A stretch of DNA of 47,456 nucleotides from an uncultured Lachnospiraceae bacterium (GCA_902775485.1 CACYMJ010000011.1:1-47456), one strand, 5' to 3'. Shown: positions 35,955 through 44,974, numbered from the stretch's first letter. Numbers and translations: made by a program. Notes: a model not told the origin generated them from the letters alone.

Positions 35955-37505
35955 ATGGGAGAAATAAAAGAATACTGCAATCTTTGCGGGAGAAGCTCGG
36001 ATGATGTCGGTGAGCTTATGTCTGTTACCGGAGGGATCAAGGTATGCAGATCATGTCTTGAAAACGCAATGAAGGTTGCCGAAAAACTGACCGACCTTAC
36101 GAGAAATTCCGACAACATAGAAATGTTCATGAAAAATATAACACCCGCGGCATCATCCGATGGGGAGAAAAACGAGGCAGGCAGCAAACCGACTTTTGTT
36201 CGGAATGAAAATGACGTTCCCGATAAGGATGTTCCCGATGAGCCAGATCCCGGTAAGCAGGACGGTGAAAAACAGCCGGAAGGCGGTAAAGGCGTCCGCT
36301 TTGCGGGAGGATTCGGCCTTCCTAACGTGGGATTCCTTAATATGGCGGATCTGCAGAACATGATGTTCGGAAGCCCGGCAGCGAAAAAGCGCGATAAGGA
36401 CAGCAAAAAACCGCCGGTTATCGATATTAAGGACATTCCGCTTCCGCACAAGATCAAGGAACTGCTGGATGATTATGTAGTGGGACAGGAGACGGCCAAA
36501 AAGATCATGTCCGTCGCCGTCTACAATCACTATAAACGCGTTGCGTCGGAGGGTATGAAGCCGGAAGATTTCGTTGACGATCTGAGGGATGTTGAGATAG
36601 AAAAATCAAACGTGCTTCTGATAGGACCGACGGGATGCGGCAAGACCTATCTTGTAAAGACGCTTGCAAGGCTTCTGGATGTACCGTTGGCCATAACGGA
36701 TGCCACAAGTCTTACCGAGGCAGGATATATAGGCGATGATATAGAATCCGTTGTCTCAAAGCTACTGGCTGCGGCCGACAATGACGTTGACAAAGCCGAG
36801 ACGGGCATTATCTTCATCGATGAGATCGACAAGATCGCCAAAAAGAAAAATTCACATTCAAGAGATGTATCGGGTGAGAGCGTTCAGCAGGGGATGTTAA
36901 AACTACTCGAGGGATCGCAGGTCGAGGTGCCGGTGGGTGCCAATTCCAAGAATGCAATGGTGCCTCTTGCAACGGTCGATACGCGCAATATCCTGTTCAT
37001 ATGCGGCGGGGCTTTTCCGGATCTTGATGAGATTATAAAACAAAGACTGCGTAAGCAGACATCGATAGGATTTAACGCCGAACTCAAGGACAGCCTTGAT
37101 AAACGCAAGGACATCCTGTCGGAGGTTACGGTAGAGGATATCAAGAAATTCGGCATGATCCCCGAGTTTGTCGGAAGACTGCCGGTGATATGCACGATGC
37201 AGGGCCTTACCGAGGAAATACTCGTAGATATACTAAAGGAGCCGAAGAATGCAATCATCAAACAATACCGGAAGCTTCTGTCAATGGATGAAGTTGATCT
37301 GGTATTTACGGATGATGCGCTCCTTGAGATCGCCAAAAAAGCCCTCGAAAAAGAGACCGGAGCCAGGGCATTGCGCTCGATAATCGAGGAGATAATGCTC
37401 GATATAATGTATGAGATCCCGAAAGACGACAACATAGGACGTGTAACGATAACTGCCGATTATCTGAATAAAAAGGGCAGTCCTATCATCGAAACACGCA
37501 GATAA
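35955..37505 (+). CDS. clpX: Divergent ClpX-type AAA+ unfoldase with long linker
   Basis: Start at ATG 35955 (GGAG 8 bases upstream), not at the in-frame codon 35826 inside the preceding gene; the product has 516 residues. An N-terminal zinc-binding domain is present (CNLCGRS and CRSCLEN, CX2C pairs). An acidic, low-complexity linker of about 95 residues follows, unlike the short linker of usual ClpX (about 420 residues). The AAA+ core has Walker A GPTGCGKT, pore loop 1 GYIG in place of GYVG, Walker B FIDEID, FVGRLP with the arginine finger, the IGF ClpP-docking loop (TSIGFNAE) and sensor 2 GARALR. The RKH pore-entrance loop of usual ClpX is replaced by ANSKNAM. It probably still engages ClpP but with a different substrate set. 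It may be a paralog; a normal clpX elsewhere cannot be seen. Confidence 0.85.
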   Translation: MGEIKEYCNLCGRSSDDVGELMSVTGGIKVCRSCLENAMKVAEKLTDLTRNSDNIEMFMKNITPAASSDGEKNEAGSKPTFVRNENDVPDKDVPDEPDPGKQDGEKQPEGGKGVRFAGGFGLPNVGFLNMADLQNMMFGSPAAKKRDKDSKKPPVIDIKDIPLPHKIKELLDDYVVGQETAKKIMSVAVYNHYKRVASEGMKPEDFVDDLRDVEIEKSNVLLIGPTGCGKTYLVKTLARLLDVPLAITDATSLTEAGYIGDDIESVVSKLLAAADNDVDKAETGIIFIDEIDKIAKKKNSHSRDVSGESVQQGMLKLLEGSQVEVPVGANSKNAMVPLATVDTRNILFICGGAFPDLDEIIKQRLRKQTSIGFNAELKDSLDKRKDILSEVTVEDIKKFGMIPEFVGRLPVICTMQGLTEEILVDILKEPKNAIIKQYRKLLSMDEVDLVFTDDALLEIAKKALEKETGARALRSIIEEIMLDIMYEIPKDDNIGRVTITADYLNKKGSPIIETRR

Positions 37506-37510
37506 AGCAG

Positions 37511-37544
37511 GCACGATCAAAGGTTACGGTGTAACAGTTCGTGC
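37511..37544. terminator. Weak candidate bidirectional hairpin between converging genes
   Basis: GCACGA (37511-37516) pairs with TCGTGC (37539-37544), and inside it GTTAC (37523-37527) pairs with GTAAC (37531-37535) around a three-base loop. The two stems are separated by an uneven internal loop (six and three bases). It lies across the 3' end of the hydrogenase gene, 6 bases after the clpX stop. There is no T-run on either side, so a classical intrinsic terminator is not shown. Confidence 0.25.
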
Positions 37545-39202
37545 TCGCGTCCTTTTATGAGATCCTCCCATATCTGTGATATGAGGGGATTTTCGTCTGT
37601 ATATCGTATGCTTGAGAGCTGGTCGACCTCGTAGATACCATCCATTCTCGCCTTCCTTGTCTTCGGCCCCATCGGAACGGGCTGTCCGCCGCCAAGGATA
37701 CATCCGCGCCGGCATGCCATGACTTCCACAAAATCATATTCGGCCCTGCCCGCTTTGATGTCTTCAAGAAGATCCGATGCATTTTTAAGCCCGTGAACTA
37801 CGGCGATCCTGACATTGCGATCTCCTATGGTAACGGTGGCATGTTTGAACCCTTCCTTGCCGCGGATGCCGGAATACTTGATGTTTTCGATGGTCGTGTG
37901 ATCCTTGTCGGGTGACAGATAACGAAGTACCGCCTCGGTCACGCCGCCGGTTATACCGAAGATCGAAGCACCGCCTGATGCCATGGAAAACGGCATATCA
38001 CACGCCTCGCTCGGCAGTGTTTCAAATTTGATGCCGACCTGTTTGATCATACGTATGATCTCCTGGGTCGTTATGACTATATCCGTATCCTGTCTGCCGC
38101 CGGTGTGGTTGTCGGGTCGAAGAATCTCATCTTTCTTTGCCGTACAGGGCATAATGGCGACAATGTAGGTCTGTTTGCCCTCTTCTTTATCTTTTTTCGC
38201 AAAATATTCCTTTATGACAGGAGAGAACATGCTCATCGGAGAACGGCACGTACTGACATTTTGGGCAAATTCCGGATACTTGTTCTCGCAGAACTTGACC
38301 CATCCGGGACAGCACGACGTAAACAGGGGAAGCTTTTCGCCGGATTTTAACCTGTCGGCAAATTCCGCAGCCTCTTCCATTACAGTCAGGTCCGCACCGA
38401 AATTAGTATCGTAAACCTCGTCAAATCCCATGATACGAAGAGCCTTTACAAGCTTACCCATGGCATTTTCGCCCTTGGGAAGACTGAACTTGTCACCGAC
38501 CGCGACTCTTACCGCGGGAGCGATCTGTGCTACCACACGTTTATTGGGATCTTCGATCGCATCCCATACTTCGGTAACGTTCGTTCTGACGGAAATCGCG
38601 GCTGTGGGACATACAACGGCACACTGTCCGCAACCGACACAGTCGGTATCGCACAGATTTTTGCCGAAGGCAGGGCTGATCTGCATCTTGGAGCCCCTGT
38701 GGGCAAAATCGATGGCACCGATCCCCTGATTTTCCGAGCAGGTTCTGACACAGTCACCGCAAAGAATGCATTTATTCGGATCGCGGACGATACAGTTGGA
38801 ACTCATATCTATCGGAAGAGGATCCTGCTTGTTATCGAAACGGACCGAGTGCACGCCTACGCGGTATGCAAGGCTCTGGAGCTCGCACATTCCGTTCTTG
38901 GTGCATGTTGTGCAGTCTCTGCAGTGTCTTGACAGAAGGAGCTCTATGATAAGTCTTCTGTATTTCTGCAGCTTTTTCGTATTGGTGTGTATGATCATGC
39001 CGGCTCTGGGCTGTTCGGAACATGATGCGAACATGCGGCCTCTGTCATCCTCGACCATACACATCCTGCATGCACCATAGATCGACAGATCCGAGTGATA
39101 ACAGAACGTGGGTATGTCTATCCCGGCCTTCCTGATAAGGGACAGGATGTTCTTTTCGTCCTCTATCGGCACCTTGATGCCGTCTATTGTCATATATTCC
39201 AT
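37517..39202 (-). CDS. hydA: [FeFe] hydrogenase catalytic subunit (HydA / HndD type)
   Basis: 561 residues from the ATG at 39202 (preceded by GGAGGA; the codon at 39259 would overlap the upstream gene more). N-terminal [2Fe-2S] ligands are C34, C45, C48 and C61. The His-Cys [4Fe-4S] cluster is H93, C97, C100 and C106. Two further [4Fe-4S] clusters use C145/C148/C151/C155 and C188/C191/C194/C198. The H-cluster motifs are TSCCPGW (295-301, with the proton-relay second Cys), MPCTAKKDE (351-359) and MACRRGC (495-501). It reduces protons or oxidises H2 in the cytoplasm. Together with HydB and HydC it should form the trimeric bifurcating complex that uses NADH and reduced ferredoxin together. Confidence 0.95.
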   Translation of the reverse strand: MEYMTIDGIKVPIEDEKNILSLIRKAGIDIPTFCYHSDLSIYGACRMCMVEDDRGRMFASCSEQPRAGMIIHTNTKKLQKYRRLIIELLLSRHCRDCTTCTKNGMCELQSLAYRVGVHSVRFDNKQDPLPIDMSSNCIVRDPNKCILCGDCVRTCSENQGIGAIDFAHRGSKMQISPAFGKNLCDTDCVGCGQCAVVCPTAAISVRTNVTEVWDAIEDPNKRVVAQIAPAVRVAVGDKFSLPKGENAMGKLVKALRIMGFDEVYDTNFGADLTVMEEAAEFADRLKSGEKLPLFTSCCPGWVKFCENKYPEFAQNVSTCRSPMSMFSPVIKEYFAKKDKEEGKQTYIVAIMPCTAKKDEILRPDNHTGGRQDTDIVITTQEIIRMIKQVGIKFETLPSEACDMPFSMASGGASIFGITGGVTEAVLRYLSPDKDHTTIENIKYSGIRGKEGFKHATVTIGDRNVRIAVVHGLKNASDLLEDIKAGRAEYDFVEVMACRRGCILGGGQPVPMGPKTRKARMDGIYEVDQLSSIRYTDENPLISQIWEDLIKGREHELLHRNL

Positions 39203-39212
39203 AAGATCCTCC

Positions 39213-41090
39213 TTATGAGCGTGAGATTGCGCCAAACGGACAATTATCGGCACATGCACCGCACTTGATGCACTTGCTCTGGTCGATCGTATACGGTGAC
39301 TTGAGCTCGCCGGATATAGCGCCTACGGGGCAGTTTCTGGCACATTTGCTGCAGCCTCTGCACAGATCGGGCGAGATCGAGTAGCTGGCCAGTGCTTTGC
39401 AGGTGCCTGTGCGGCATTTCTTTTCGTTTACGTGCTCCTCGTATTCGTCCCTGAACACTCTCAGCGTTGACAGAACAGGCAGAGCCGCCGATTTTCCGAG
39501 ACCGCACAGTGCGGTATCCGTTACGGCACTGCCGAGCTCTTCGAGAAGATCGAGCATTTCCGGTGTTCCGCGTCCGTTTACGATATCCTCGAGTATCTCA
39601 AGCATTCTCATCGTTCCTTCACGGCACGGTACGCACTTTCCGCAGCTCTCGTTCTGGGTAAAGTTCATAAAGAACCTGGCGACTTCGACCATACAGGTAT
39701 CCTCGTCCATGATAACGAGACCGCCCGAGCCGATCATCGCACCCTTCGCTTTAAGGGAATCAAAATCAAGGGGAACATCAAGATCCGCCGAGATCAGGCA
39801 TCCTCCTGAAGGACCGCCTATCTGAACAGCCTTAAAGGCCTTGCCGCCCTTTATTCCGCCGCCTATATCGTATATTATCTCGCGCAGCGTTGTTCCCATC
39901 GGAACCTCGATAAGACCGGTGTTGTTGATGCTTCCGGTAACCGCAAAAGCCTTTGTACCGGGGCTCTTCTCGGTACCGATCGTATGATACCAGTCGGAAC
40001 CGTTTAATATGATCATCGGAACGTTGGCATATGTCTCCACATTGTTAAGGACGGTGGGCTTGCCGAACAGACCCTGTTCGACCGTTCGGGGCGGCTTGGT
40101 CCTGGGCATTCCGCGCTCGCCTTCGATAGATGCCGTAAGAGCGCTTCCCTCGCCGCACACGAATGCACCCGCGCCTTTGTTGATATGGAGTCTGAACGAA
40201 AAATCCGATCCGAGTATGTTATCGCCGATAAGACCTGCTTCTTCAGCCTGAGCTATGGCGATCTTCAGCCTGGATACGGCAAGAGGGTATTCGGCTCGGA
40301 CGTATATGTATCCTTCGGCTGCGCCAACCGCATATGCGGCGATCAGCATACCCTCGATCATCTTATGGGGATCGCCTTCCATGACGCTTCGGTCCATGAA
40401 TGCACCCGGATCGCCTTCATCGCCGTTACATACGATATACCGGGTCTTTTCTTCCTGCCGTGCGACCTGTCTCCATTTATAACCCGTCTGGAAACCGCCG
40501 CCTCCTCTTCCGCGAAGATTTGAGTCGTAAATGACATTTATGACCTCATCGGGAGTCATTTCAAAAAGCGCTTTTTCAAGGGCTTTGTAACCGTCAAATG
40601 CAAGAGCTTCTTCAATATGTTCGGCGCCGATATGGCCGCAGTTTTTCAGGACAAGGCGCATCTGTTTGGCATAGAACGGGATCTCTTCCTGCGCTTTGTA
40701 GGTAACACCGTTCATTGTGTACAGGAGGCGTTCAACCGGCTTGCCGCCGAGGATCGTCGTGTTGTATATCTCTTCACAGTCTTCGGGCTTTACCTTGATA
40801 TACAGGTAGTTGTACGGCTCGATGCGGACAAGGGGACCCATTTCACAGAAGCCGTGGCATCCGCTTTTTTGTATATCGGTTTTATCGTGAGCCGCTTCGG
40901 GCCCGAACACTATTTGCAGATCCGGGTCCTGTCCGGTAAGTTCACACATTTTTTCGTATATTTTCTGGGATCCGCCGGCAAGACAGCCTGTTCCGGCGCA
41001 TATAAGTACACGGCACGGGATCTTTGAGATACGCTTTTCGGAAGCGGCGCGTACCTTTGCCAGATCTTCGCGTGATGTCAGTCTGTTCAT
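39213..41090 (-). CDS. hydB: NuoF-like electron-bifurcating hydrogenase subunit (HydB / HndC type)
   Basis: 625 residues. A thioredoxin-like [2Fe-2S] domain at the N-terminus uses C31, C36, C78 and C82. The NADH/FMN-binding core has GRGGGGF (194-200) and CGEGSALTASIEG. The NuoF-type [4Fe-4S] cluster is C483, C486, C489 (ESCGKCVPCREGT) and C529. The C-terminal ferredoxin domain has two CX2CX2CX3C sets (577-587 and 607-617). It oxidises NADH and passes electrons to the HydA chain and ferredoxin. ATG 41090 shares an ATGA overlap with hydC and has GGAGGA upstream. Its 3' end overlaps nothing; hydA starts 11 bases after the stop. Confidence 0.94.
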   Translation of the reverse strand: MNRLTSREDLAKVRAASEKRISKIPCRVLICAGTGCLAGGSQKIYEKMCELTGQDPDLQIVFGPEAAHDKTDIQKSGCHGFCEMGPLVRIEPYNYLYIKVKPEDCEEIYNTTILGGKPVERLLYTMNGVTYKAQEEIPFYAKQMRLVLKNCGHIGAEHIEEALAFDGYKALEKALFEMTPDEVINVIYDSNLRGRGGGGFQTGYKWRQVARQEEKTRYIVCNGDEGDPGAFMDRSVMEGDPHKMIEGMLIAAYAVGAAEGYIYVRAEYPLAVSRLKIAIAQAEEAGLIGDNILGSDFSFRLHINKGAGAFVCGEGSALTASIEGERGMPRTKPPRTVEQGLFGKPTVLNNVETYANVPMIILNGSDWYHTIGTEKSPGTKAFAVTGSINNTGLIEVPMGTTLREIIYDIGGGIKGGKAFKAVQIGGPSGGCLISADLDVPLDFDSLKAKGAMIGSGGLVIMDEDTCMVEVARFFMNFTQNESCGKCVPCREGTMRMLEILEDIVNGRGTPEMLDLLEELGSAVTDTALCGLGKSAALPVLSTLRVFRDEYEEHVNEKKCRTGTCKALASYSISPDLCRGCSKCARNCPVGAISGELKSPYTIDQSKCIKCGACADNCPFGAISRS

Positions 41091-41566
41091 GCTTCGTCCT
41101 CCTTAAGTTTCTTTATGGTCTCGGAAACCTTCTCGGGTGTCATTGAAGGATGTACCACGTCATTGACCGTCATGACAGGTGCAAGCCCGCATGCCCCGAG
41201 GCATGATACGGTCTCCACGGTAAAGAGCATGTCGTCGGTGGTTTTTTTACCGTCGGAAAGCCCCAGCTCCTTATACAGTCTTTCGAGTATGAGGGTTCCT
41301 TTTCTGACGTGGCAGGCTGTCCCGTCACAGACCTTTATGACGTATTTGCCCTTCTGGTCAAAAGAGAAATTCTCGTAAAACGTTGCCACGGAATAGGCCT
41401 TTGCCTCGGTAACCCCGATCTTTTTTGCCACATATGACAACAGTTCGGGCGGGATATAGCGATACTGCGCCTGAATATCCTGCATTATAGGTATGAGCGA
41501 TTTCTTGTCTTTTCCGTGATCGGCGATGAACTCATCCGCCTTGTCAAAATAGGATCTGTCCAGCAT
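41087..41566 (-). CDS. hydC: NuoE-like [2Fe-2S] hydrogenase subunit (HydC / HndA type)
   Basis: 159 residues. The helical N-terminus is followed by a thioredoxin-like domain with the [2Fe-2S] ligands C80 and C85 (KVCDGTACHVR) and C122 and C126 (SCLGACGLAP). It is the first gene of the hydC-hydB-hydA operon, with AGGAGG 5 bases upstream of the ATG. There is no HndB-like gene, so this is the three-subunit arrangement (HydABC), not the four-subunit Hnd one. It presumably works in NADH-ferredoxin-coupled H2 metabolism during fermentation. Confidence 0.93.
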   Translation of the reverse strand: MLDRSYFDKADEFIADHGKDKKSLIPIMQDIQAQYRYIPPELLSYVAKKIGVTEAKAYSVATFYENFSFDQKGKYVIKVCDGTACHVRKGTLILERLYKELGLSDGKKTTDDMLFTVETVSCLGACGLAPVMTVNDVVHPSMTPEKVSETIKKLKEDEA

Positions 41567-41607
41567 GGCTCCTCCTGTATGAGATGCATAGTGATAAATA
41601 CTATATC

Positions 41608-41635
41608 ATTATATCAAATGAGTTTTTTATAACAA
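41608..41635 (-). promoter_or_regulatory. hydC: Candidate sigma-A promoter of the hydCBA operon
   Basis: On the - strand, TTGTTA (the complement of 41630-41635), a 16-base spacer and a perfect TATAAT (the complement of 41608-41613) precede hydC by about 40 bases. It faces away from the promoter of the HD-GYP gene in the same 155-base intergenic region. Confidence 0.55.
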
Positions 41636-41667
41636 GAAAAACTATACGATTGTATTGACTATTATGC

Positions 41668-41696
41668 GTGACGTTGTGACCTAAAAGGAGTATAAT
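41668..41696 (+). promoter_or_regulatory. Candidate promoter of the HD-GYP operon
   Basis: A perfect TATAAT (41691-41696) lies 26 bases upstream of the ATG. The best-spaced -35 is GTGACG (41668-41673; 17-base spacer), a weak match to TTGACA. The nearby TTGACT (41655-41660) is 30 bases from the -10 and too far. A short direct repeat GTGAC-gtt-GTGAC (41668-41680) lies over the -35, where an activator could bind. The ribosome site AAAGGGGTGAT is at about 41705-41715. Confidence 0.45.
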
Positions 41697-41721
41697 TAAA
41701 AATCTAAAGGGGTGATCTGTT

Positions 41722-43902
41722 ATGGGAGAAAACAACAGGGCAGAATCTGCCGATCAGAAGAACAACAGACATATTCTGCTGCGTACCGCTTTTATAGCCG
41801 GTGCGGTTCTTATCAATTTTGTTTTGCCCCGGACTGCCGCTGCTCTTGGGCTTCCTCTTTATCTTGACAACGTGGGCACTCTTCTGGCCGCCGTGCTCGG
41901 AGGGTATCTTCCCGGAATCCTGGTCGGGTATCTCAATAACATCATAAATATGCAGGGTAATCCCGGAAATGCGTATTATGTCGTACTTTCCACGATCATA
42001 GCCGCAAGCGGAACGTTTCTGGCCGGAAAGGGATATTTTGATAGATTTACAAAAGCGCTTCTGACCATTCCCGTTTTTGCGTTCATAGGAGGAGTGCTCG
42101 GATCGATCCTTACGTATCTTATGTACGGTTTCGGAATGGGCGAGGGCATAAGTTCTCCTTTTGCCAGAACTCTTCTTGAAAAGGGTATGCTGAACGTGTT
42201 CTGGGCACAGATGGTATCGGATGTGATCATCGATCTGATAGATAAGGGCATAACCGTTATACTGGCTTTTCTAATTATCAGGCTTATCCCCGACTCAATA
42301 AAGCCCGAGTTGTGGCTGACGGGATGGAGACAGGCTCCTCTTTCCGCGGAAGCTCTCAAGGCTGCCAAGAAAAGTGATACCAGATCGTTTTCTCTGAGAG
42401 GAAAGATAATCACCATCATATCCGTGATCATGTTCTGTGTTGCGGTTGTAACAACAGTGATCAGTTACATACTGTACACCAATTTTGCCATGAGACAATA
42501 CCGTTCAGGCTGCACCAGTGCTGCAATGCTTGCCGCGAATCTGGTGGACGGTAACAGGCTTGATGACTATGCCGCTCTCGGGCGAGAAGATGACGAGTAC
42601 AGGTATATAGAGAACAAACTCGACAGTATACGGCTGTCCAATCCCGATATCGAATATATATACGTATACAGATTCCTTCCCGACGGGATCGAGGTCCTGT
42701 TCGATCTTAATACTGCGGATGTAGCTGCTCAAAAACCCGGGGATATCATTCCCTACGAGGATTATCTTCTGCCGTATAAAGACACCCTTCTTGCGGGACG
42801 TGAGCTGGATCCGATCATCGACAACACGAAGTACGGAAGGCTGCTTACCGTGTTCGAACCCGTGAAGGACATCAACGGCCGTACCGTCTGTTATGCGGCA
42901 GCCGATATCAAGGTGGAGGATATCAGACTGTCAAACCTTAACTACATGACAAAGGTATTTTCGCTTTTCATGGGCTTTTATATATTCATCCTTTCACTGT
43001 GTATTTGGCTGGTCGACTACCAGCTTATCTATCCGATAACCGCAATGACGGTATCCGCCAGAAAGTTTGCCTATGACAGCGAGGAAGCAAGAGAGATAAG
43101 CGTGGACAGGCTTCAGCATCTGGACATTACAACCGGAGACGAGATAGAAAAACTCTATGAGTCGTTATCGAAGACGATCTCCGAAACGGTCGGCTACCTT
43201 GAGGATGTCGAAGAAAAAAGTGAAGAGATAAGCCGCATGCAGAACGGCCTTATATACGTTCTTGCCGATATGGTCGAGTCGAGAGACAAGAATACAGGCG
43301 ATCATGTGCGCAAGACTGCGGCATATGTACGGCTGATCATGGAAAAGATGAAAGAAAAGGGCATATATGCCGATCAGATCGATGACGCTTTCATAGATGA
43401 TGTTGCCAACTCGGCACCGCTGCATGACGTCGGTAAGATAATGGTTTCGGATATGATACTCAATAAGCCCGGGAAACTAACTGATGAAGAATTTGCAATG
43501 ATGAAAAACCATACAACCGCCGGTTCGCAGGTCATATCATCCGCGATGTCGCTTGTTGCCGACAGCGGATATCTGGAGGAAGCCAAGAATCTGGCGACTT
43601 ACCATCATGAGAGATGGGACGGAAAGGGATATCCGAGCGGGAAGGCCGGTGAGGATATACCTTTGTCGGCACGTGTCATGGCCGTGGCGGACGTGTTCGA
43701 TGCGCTTGTTTCAAGAAGGAGCTATAAGGAACCGTTCCCGTTTGAGAAAGCCATGGATATAATAAGGGAAGGCGCCGGAACGCAGTTTGACCCGCAGATC
43801 GCGATGCTGTTTGTTGAGTCGGAAGATGAGGTCCGCAAGATAACAAATGCTCATGAAGCCGCGCTCATATCTTTTGAACGGTTAAAATCAGGGGAAGAAT
43901 AG
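41722..43902 (+). CDS. Membrane-bound HD-GYP cyclic-di-GMP phosphodiesterase-type sensor
   Basis: 726 residues. An N-terminal domain of about five or six helices (residues about 15-195) has a glycine-rich LYLDNVGTLLAAVLGGYLPG pattern resembling ECF-type S-component or MASE-like sensor domains. A second membrane helix (about 228-252), an extracellular sensor-like region (about 253-400), another helix (about 415-435) and a HAMP-like/coiled linker (about 436-510) follow. The C-terminal HD-GYP domain has L567-H568-D569-V570-G571-K572 and the HHERWDGKGYP motif (628-638). HD-GYP proteins hydrolyse c-di-GMP to GMP or bind it. It likely controls a surface trait and sits next to the glycan cluster and the hydrogenase operon. 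The N-terminal family is uncertain. Confidence 0.88.
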   Translation: MGENNRAESADQKNNRHILLRTAFIAGAVLINFVLPRTAAALGLPLYLDNVGTLLAAVLGGYLPGILVGYLNNIINMQGNPGNAYYVVLSTIIAASGTFLAGKGYFDRFTKALLTIPVFAFIGGVLGSILTYLMYGFGMGEGISSPFARTLLEKGMLNVFWAQMVSDVIIDLIDKGITVILAFLIIRLIPDSIKPELWLTGWRQAPLSAEALKAAKKSDTRSFSLRGKIITIISVIMFCVAVVTTVISYILYTNFAMRQYRSGCTSAAMLAANLVDGNRLDDYAALGREDDEYRYIENKLDSIRLSNPDIEYIYVYRFLPDGIEVLFDLNTADVAAQKPGDIIPYEDYLLPYKDTLLAGRELDPIIDNTKYGRLLTVFEPVKDINGRTVCYAAADIKVEDIRLSNLNYMTKVFSLFMGFYIFILSLCIWLVDYQLIYPITAMTVSARKFAYDSEEAREISVDRLQHLDITTGDEIEKLYESLSKTISETVGYLEDVEEKSEEISRMQNGLIYVLADMVESRDKNTGDHVRKTAAYVRLIMEKMKEKGIYADQIDDAFIDDVANSAPLHDVGKIMVSDMILNKPGKLTDEEFAMMKNHTTAGSQVISSAMSLVADSGYLEEAKNLATYHHERWDGKGYPSGKAGEDIPLSARVMAVADVFDALVSRRSYKEPFPFEKAMDIIREGAGTQFDPQIAMLFVESEDEVRKITNAHEAALISFERLKSGEE

Positions 43903-43934
43903 TATATGTTAAACAGATCAAGGGGGGTATTGTA

Positions 43935-44726
43935 ATGAAAACGATTTTGGCTGTAGTACCGGACAGTCCGCTAAAGGATGAGTTCATAAGTCTTCTGGTC
44001 GAAGACTTTGTCGTGATCACAACCGACAATACCGTTAAGGCTCTTTCGACGGTTTATGAGTGCCTGGAAGACATATCGGCGGTACTTATCGACCTTGCAA
44101 TAGAGCAGATAAACGGTTTTTCGTTCATAAGGGCAATGAATGAGGAACCTCTGTATGCTTCGATACCGGTTATCGCGATGTCGGACCATCTTCCGGAAGA
44201 GCGGGACATGCAGGTATTTGAACTGGGATACTCCGATCTTCTCACTCCTCCGGGCCTTAGGCAGCACGTGGTCAGGAGGATCAATAATGCCATTCGCGCA
44301 AAGGATTCTTATACGTATTCGGAAATGCAGGAAATGCTCAGACAGCTCCCTTCCAATATTTTCCTGAAGGATGCGGAGGGGAAATACGTTTTCTCGACAC
44401 AGTACTGGAATCATCTTCGTCAGGACGGTAAGCACTGGACCATACGCGGCAAGACCGATATGGATATCCGCAAGGACAAGGAGAATGCAAAAAAGGCCAT
44501 GGAAGCCGATCAGGAGATCATCAGGACCGGTAAGGGCACGGATTACGTGATCGAAGAGAATGTTGACGGTGTAAAGGAATACCTTGAGCTTATCAAGAGG
44601 CCTGTGTTTGATAAAAAGGGAAACGTTACGGGAATAATCGCGCTTATAAACAATGTTACGGAGCATGAGCTTTTAAAGCAGGAACTTGAAAAACGTTCGG
44701 ATGGAACGGACGGCAGGACGTCATGA
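43935..44726 (+). CDS. Degenerate receiver domain plus PAS domain protein
   Basis: 263 residues with AAGGGGGG upstream. Residues 1-120 have a receiver fold with D53 (LIDLA) as the phospho-acceptor position and S83, but the acidic pair that binds metal (normally DD at about 8-9) is absent and only D10 is nearby, and the conserved Lys (position 105) is Pro (LLTPPG). This half may not be phosphorylated in the normal way. Residues about 130-250 form a PAS domain (LPSNIFLKDAEGKYVFS and VTGIIALINNVTEHE). There is no output domain such as HTH or GGDEF. It overlaps the Smr gene by four bases and probably regulates, or is regulated with, the HD-GYP protein just upstream. Confidence 0.82.
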   Translation: MKTILAVVPDSPLKDEFISLLVEDFVVITTDNTVKALSTVYECLEDISAVLIDLAIEQINGFSFIRAMNEEPLYASIPVIAMSDHLPEERDMQVFELGYSDLLTPPGLRQHVVRRINNAIRAKDSYTYSEMQEMLRQLPSNIFLKDAEGKYVFSTQYWNHLRQDGKHWTIRGKTDMDIRKDKENAKKAMEADQEIIRTGKGTDYVIEENVDGVKEYLELIKRPVFDKKGNVTGIIALINNVTEHELLKQELEKRSDGTDGRTS

Positions 44727-44974
44727 ACATCACATCGGGAATAATCGAGGTCGATCTTCACGGCCTTCGTGTTGAAGAAGCGATCAGAAAAGTTGAGAAG
44801 GAACTGTCAAAGGCTTCGGGATCTGTTTATATGATACGTCTTATCCACGGTTATCACGGCGGTACGCGCATAAAGGAAGCCGTGGAGGATGAGTTCTCAT
44901 ACGGGAGAAACTCAAGGGTCAAAAGCATCCGCCCCGGATCCAATCCGGGGATAACCGAGCTTGTTTTAAGGTAA
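44723..44974 (+). CDS. Standalone Smr-domain protein
   Basis: 83 residues, essentially one Smr domain (the C-terminal domain of MutS2). DLHGLRVEEA (11-20) is the LDLHG motif and IHGYHGGT (41-48) is the HGxGxG-like motif with a changed spacing. Smr domains nick or bind branched DNA or cleave mRNA during ribosome rescue. A standalone copy in a sensor operon has unclear purpose. It overlaps the receiver-PAS gene by an ATGA junction. Confidence 0.88.
   Translation: MNITSGIIEVDLHGLRVEEAIRKVEKELSKASGSVYMIRLIHGYHGGTRIKEAVEDEFSYGRNSRVKSIRPGSNPGITELVLR

Noticed and set aside
37700-37718. The unusual CRRGC in the third H-cluster motif of HydA
   Set aside because: It still fits the accepted CxxGC pattern and is not a sign of an inactive enzyme.
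41655-41696. TTGACT at 41655 paired with TATAAT at 41691 as a promoter
   Set aside because: The spacing is 30 bases, too long for a sigma-A promoter; GTGACG at 41668 is the better-spaced choice.
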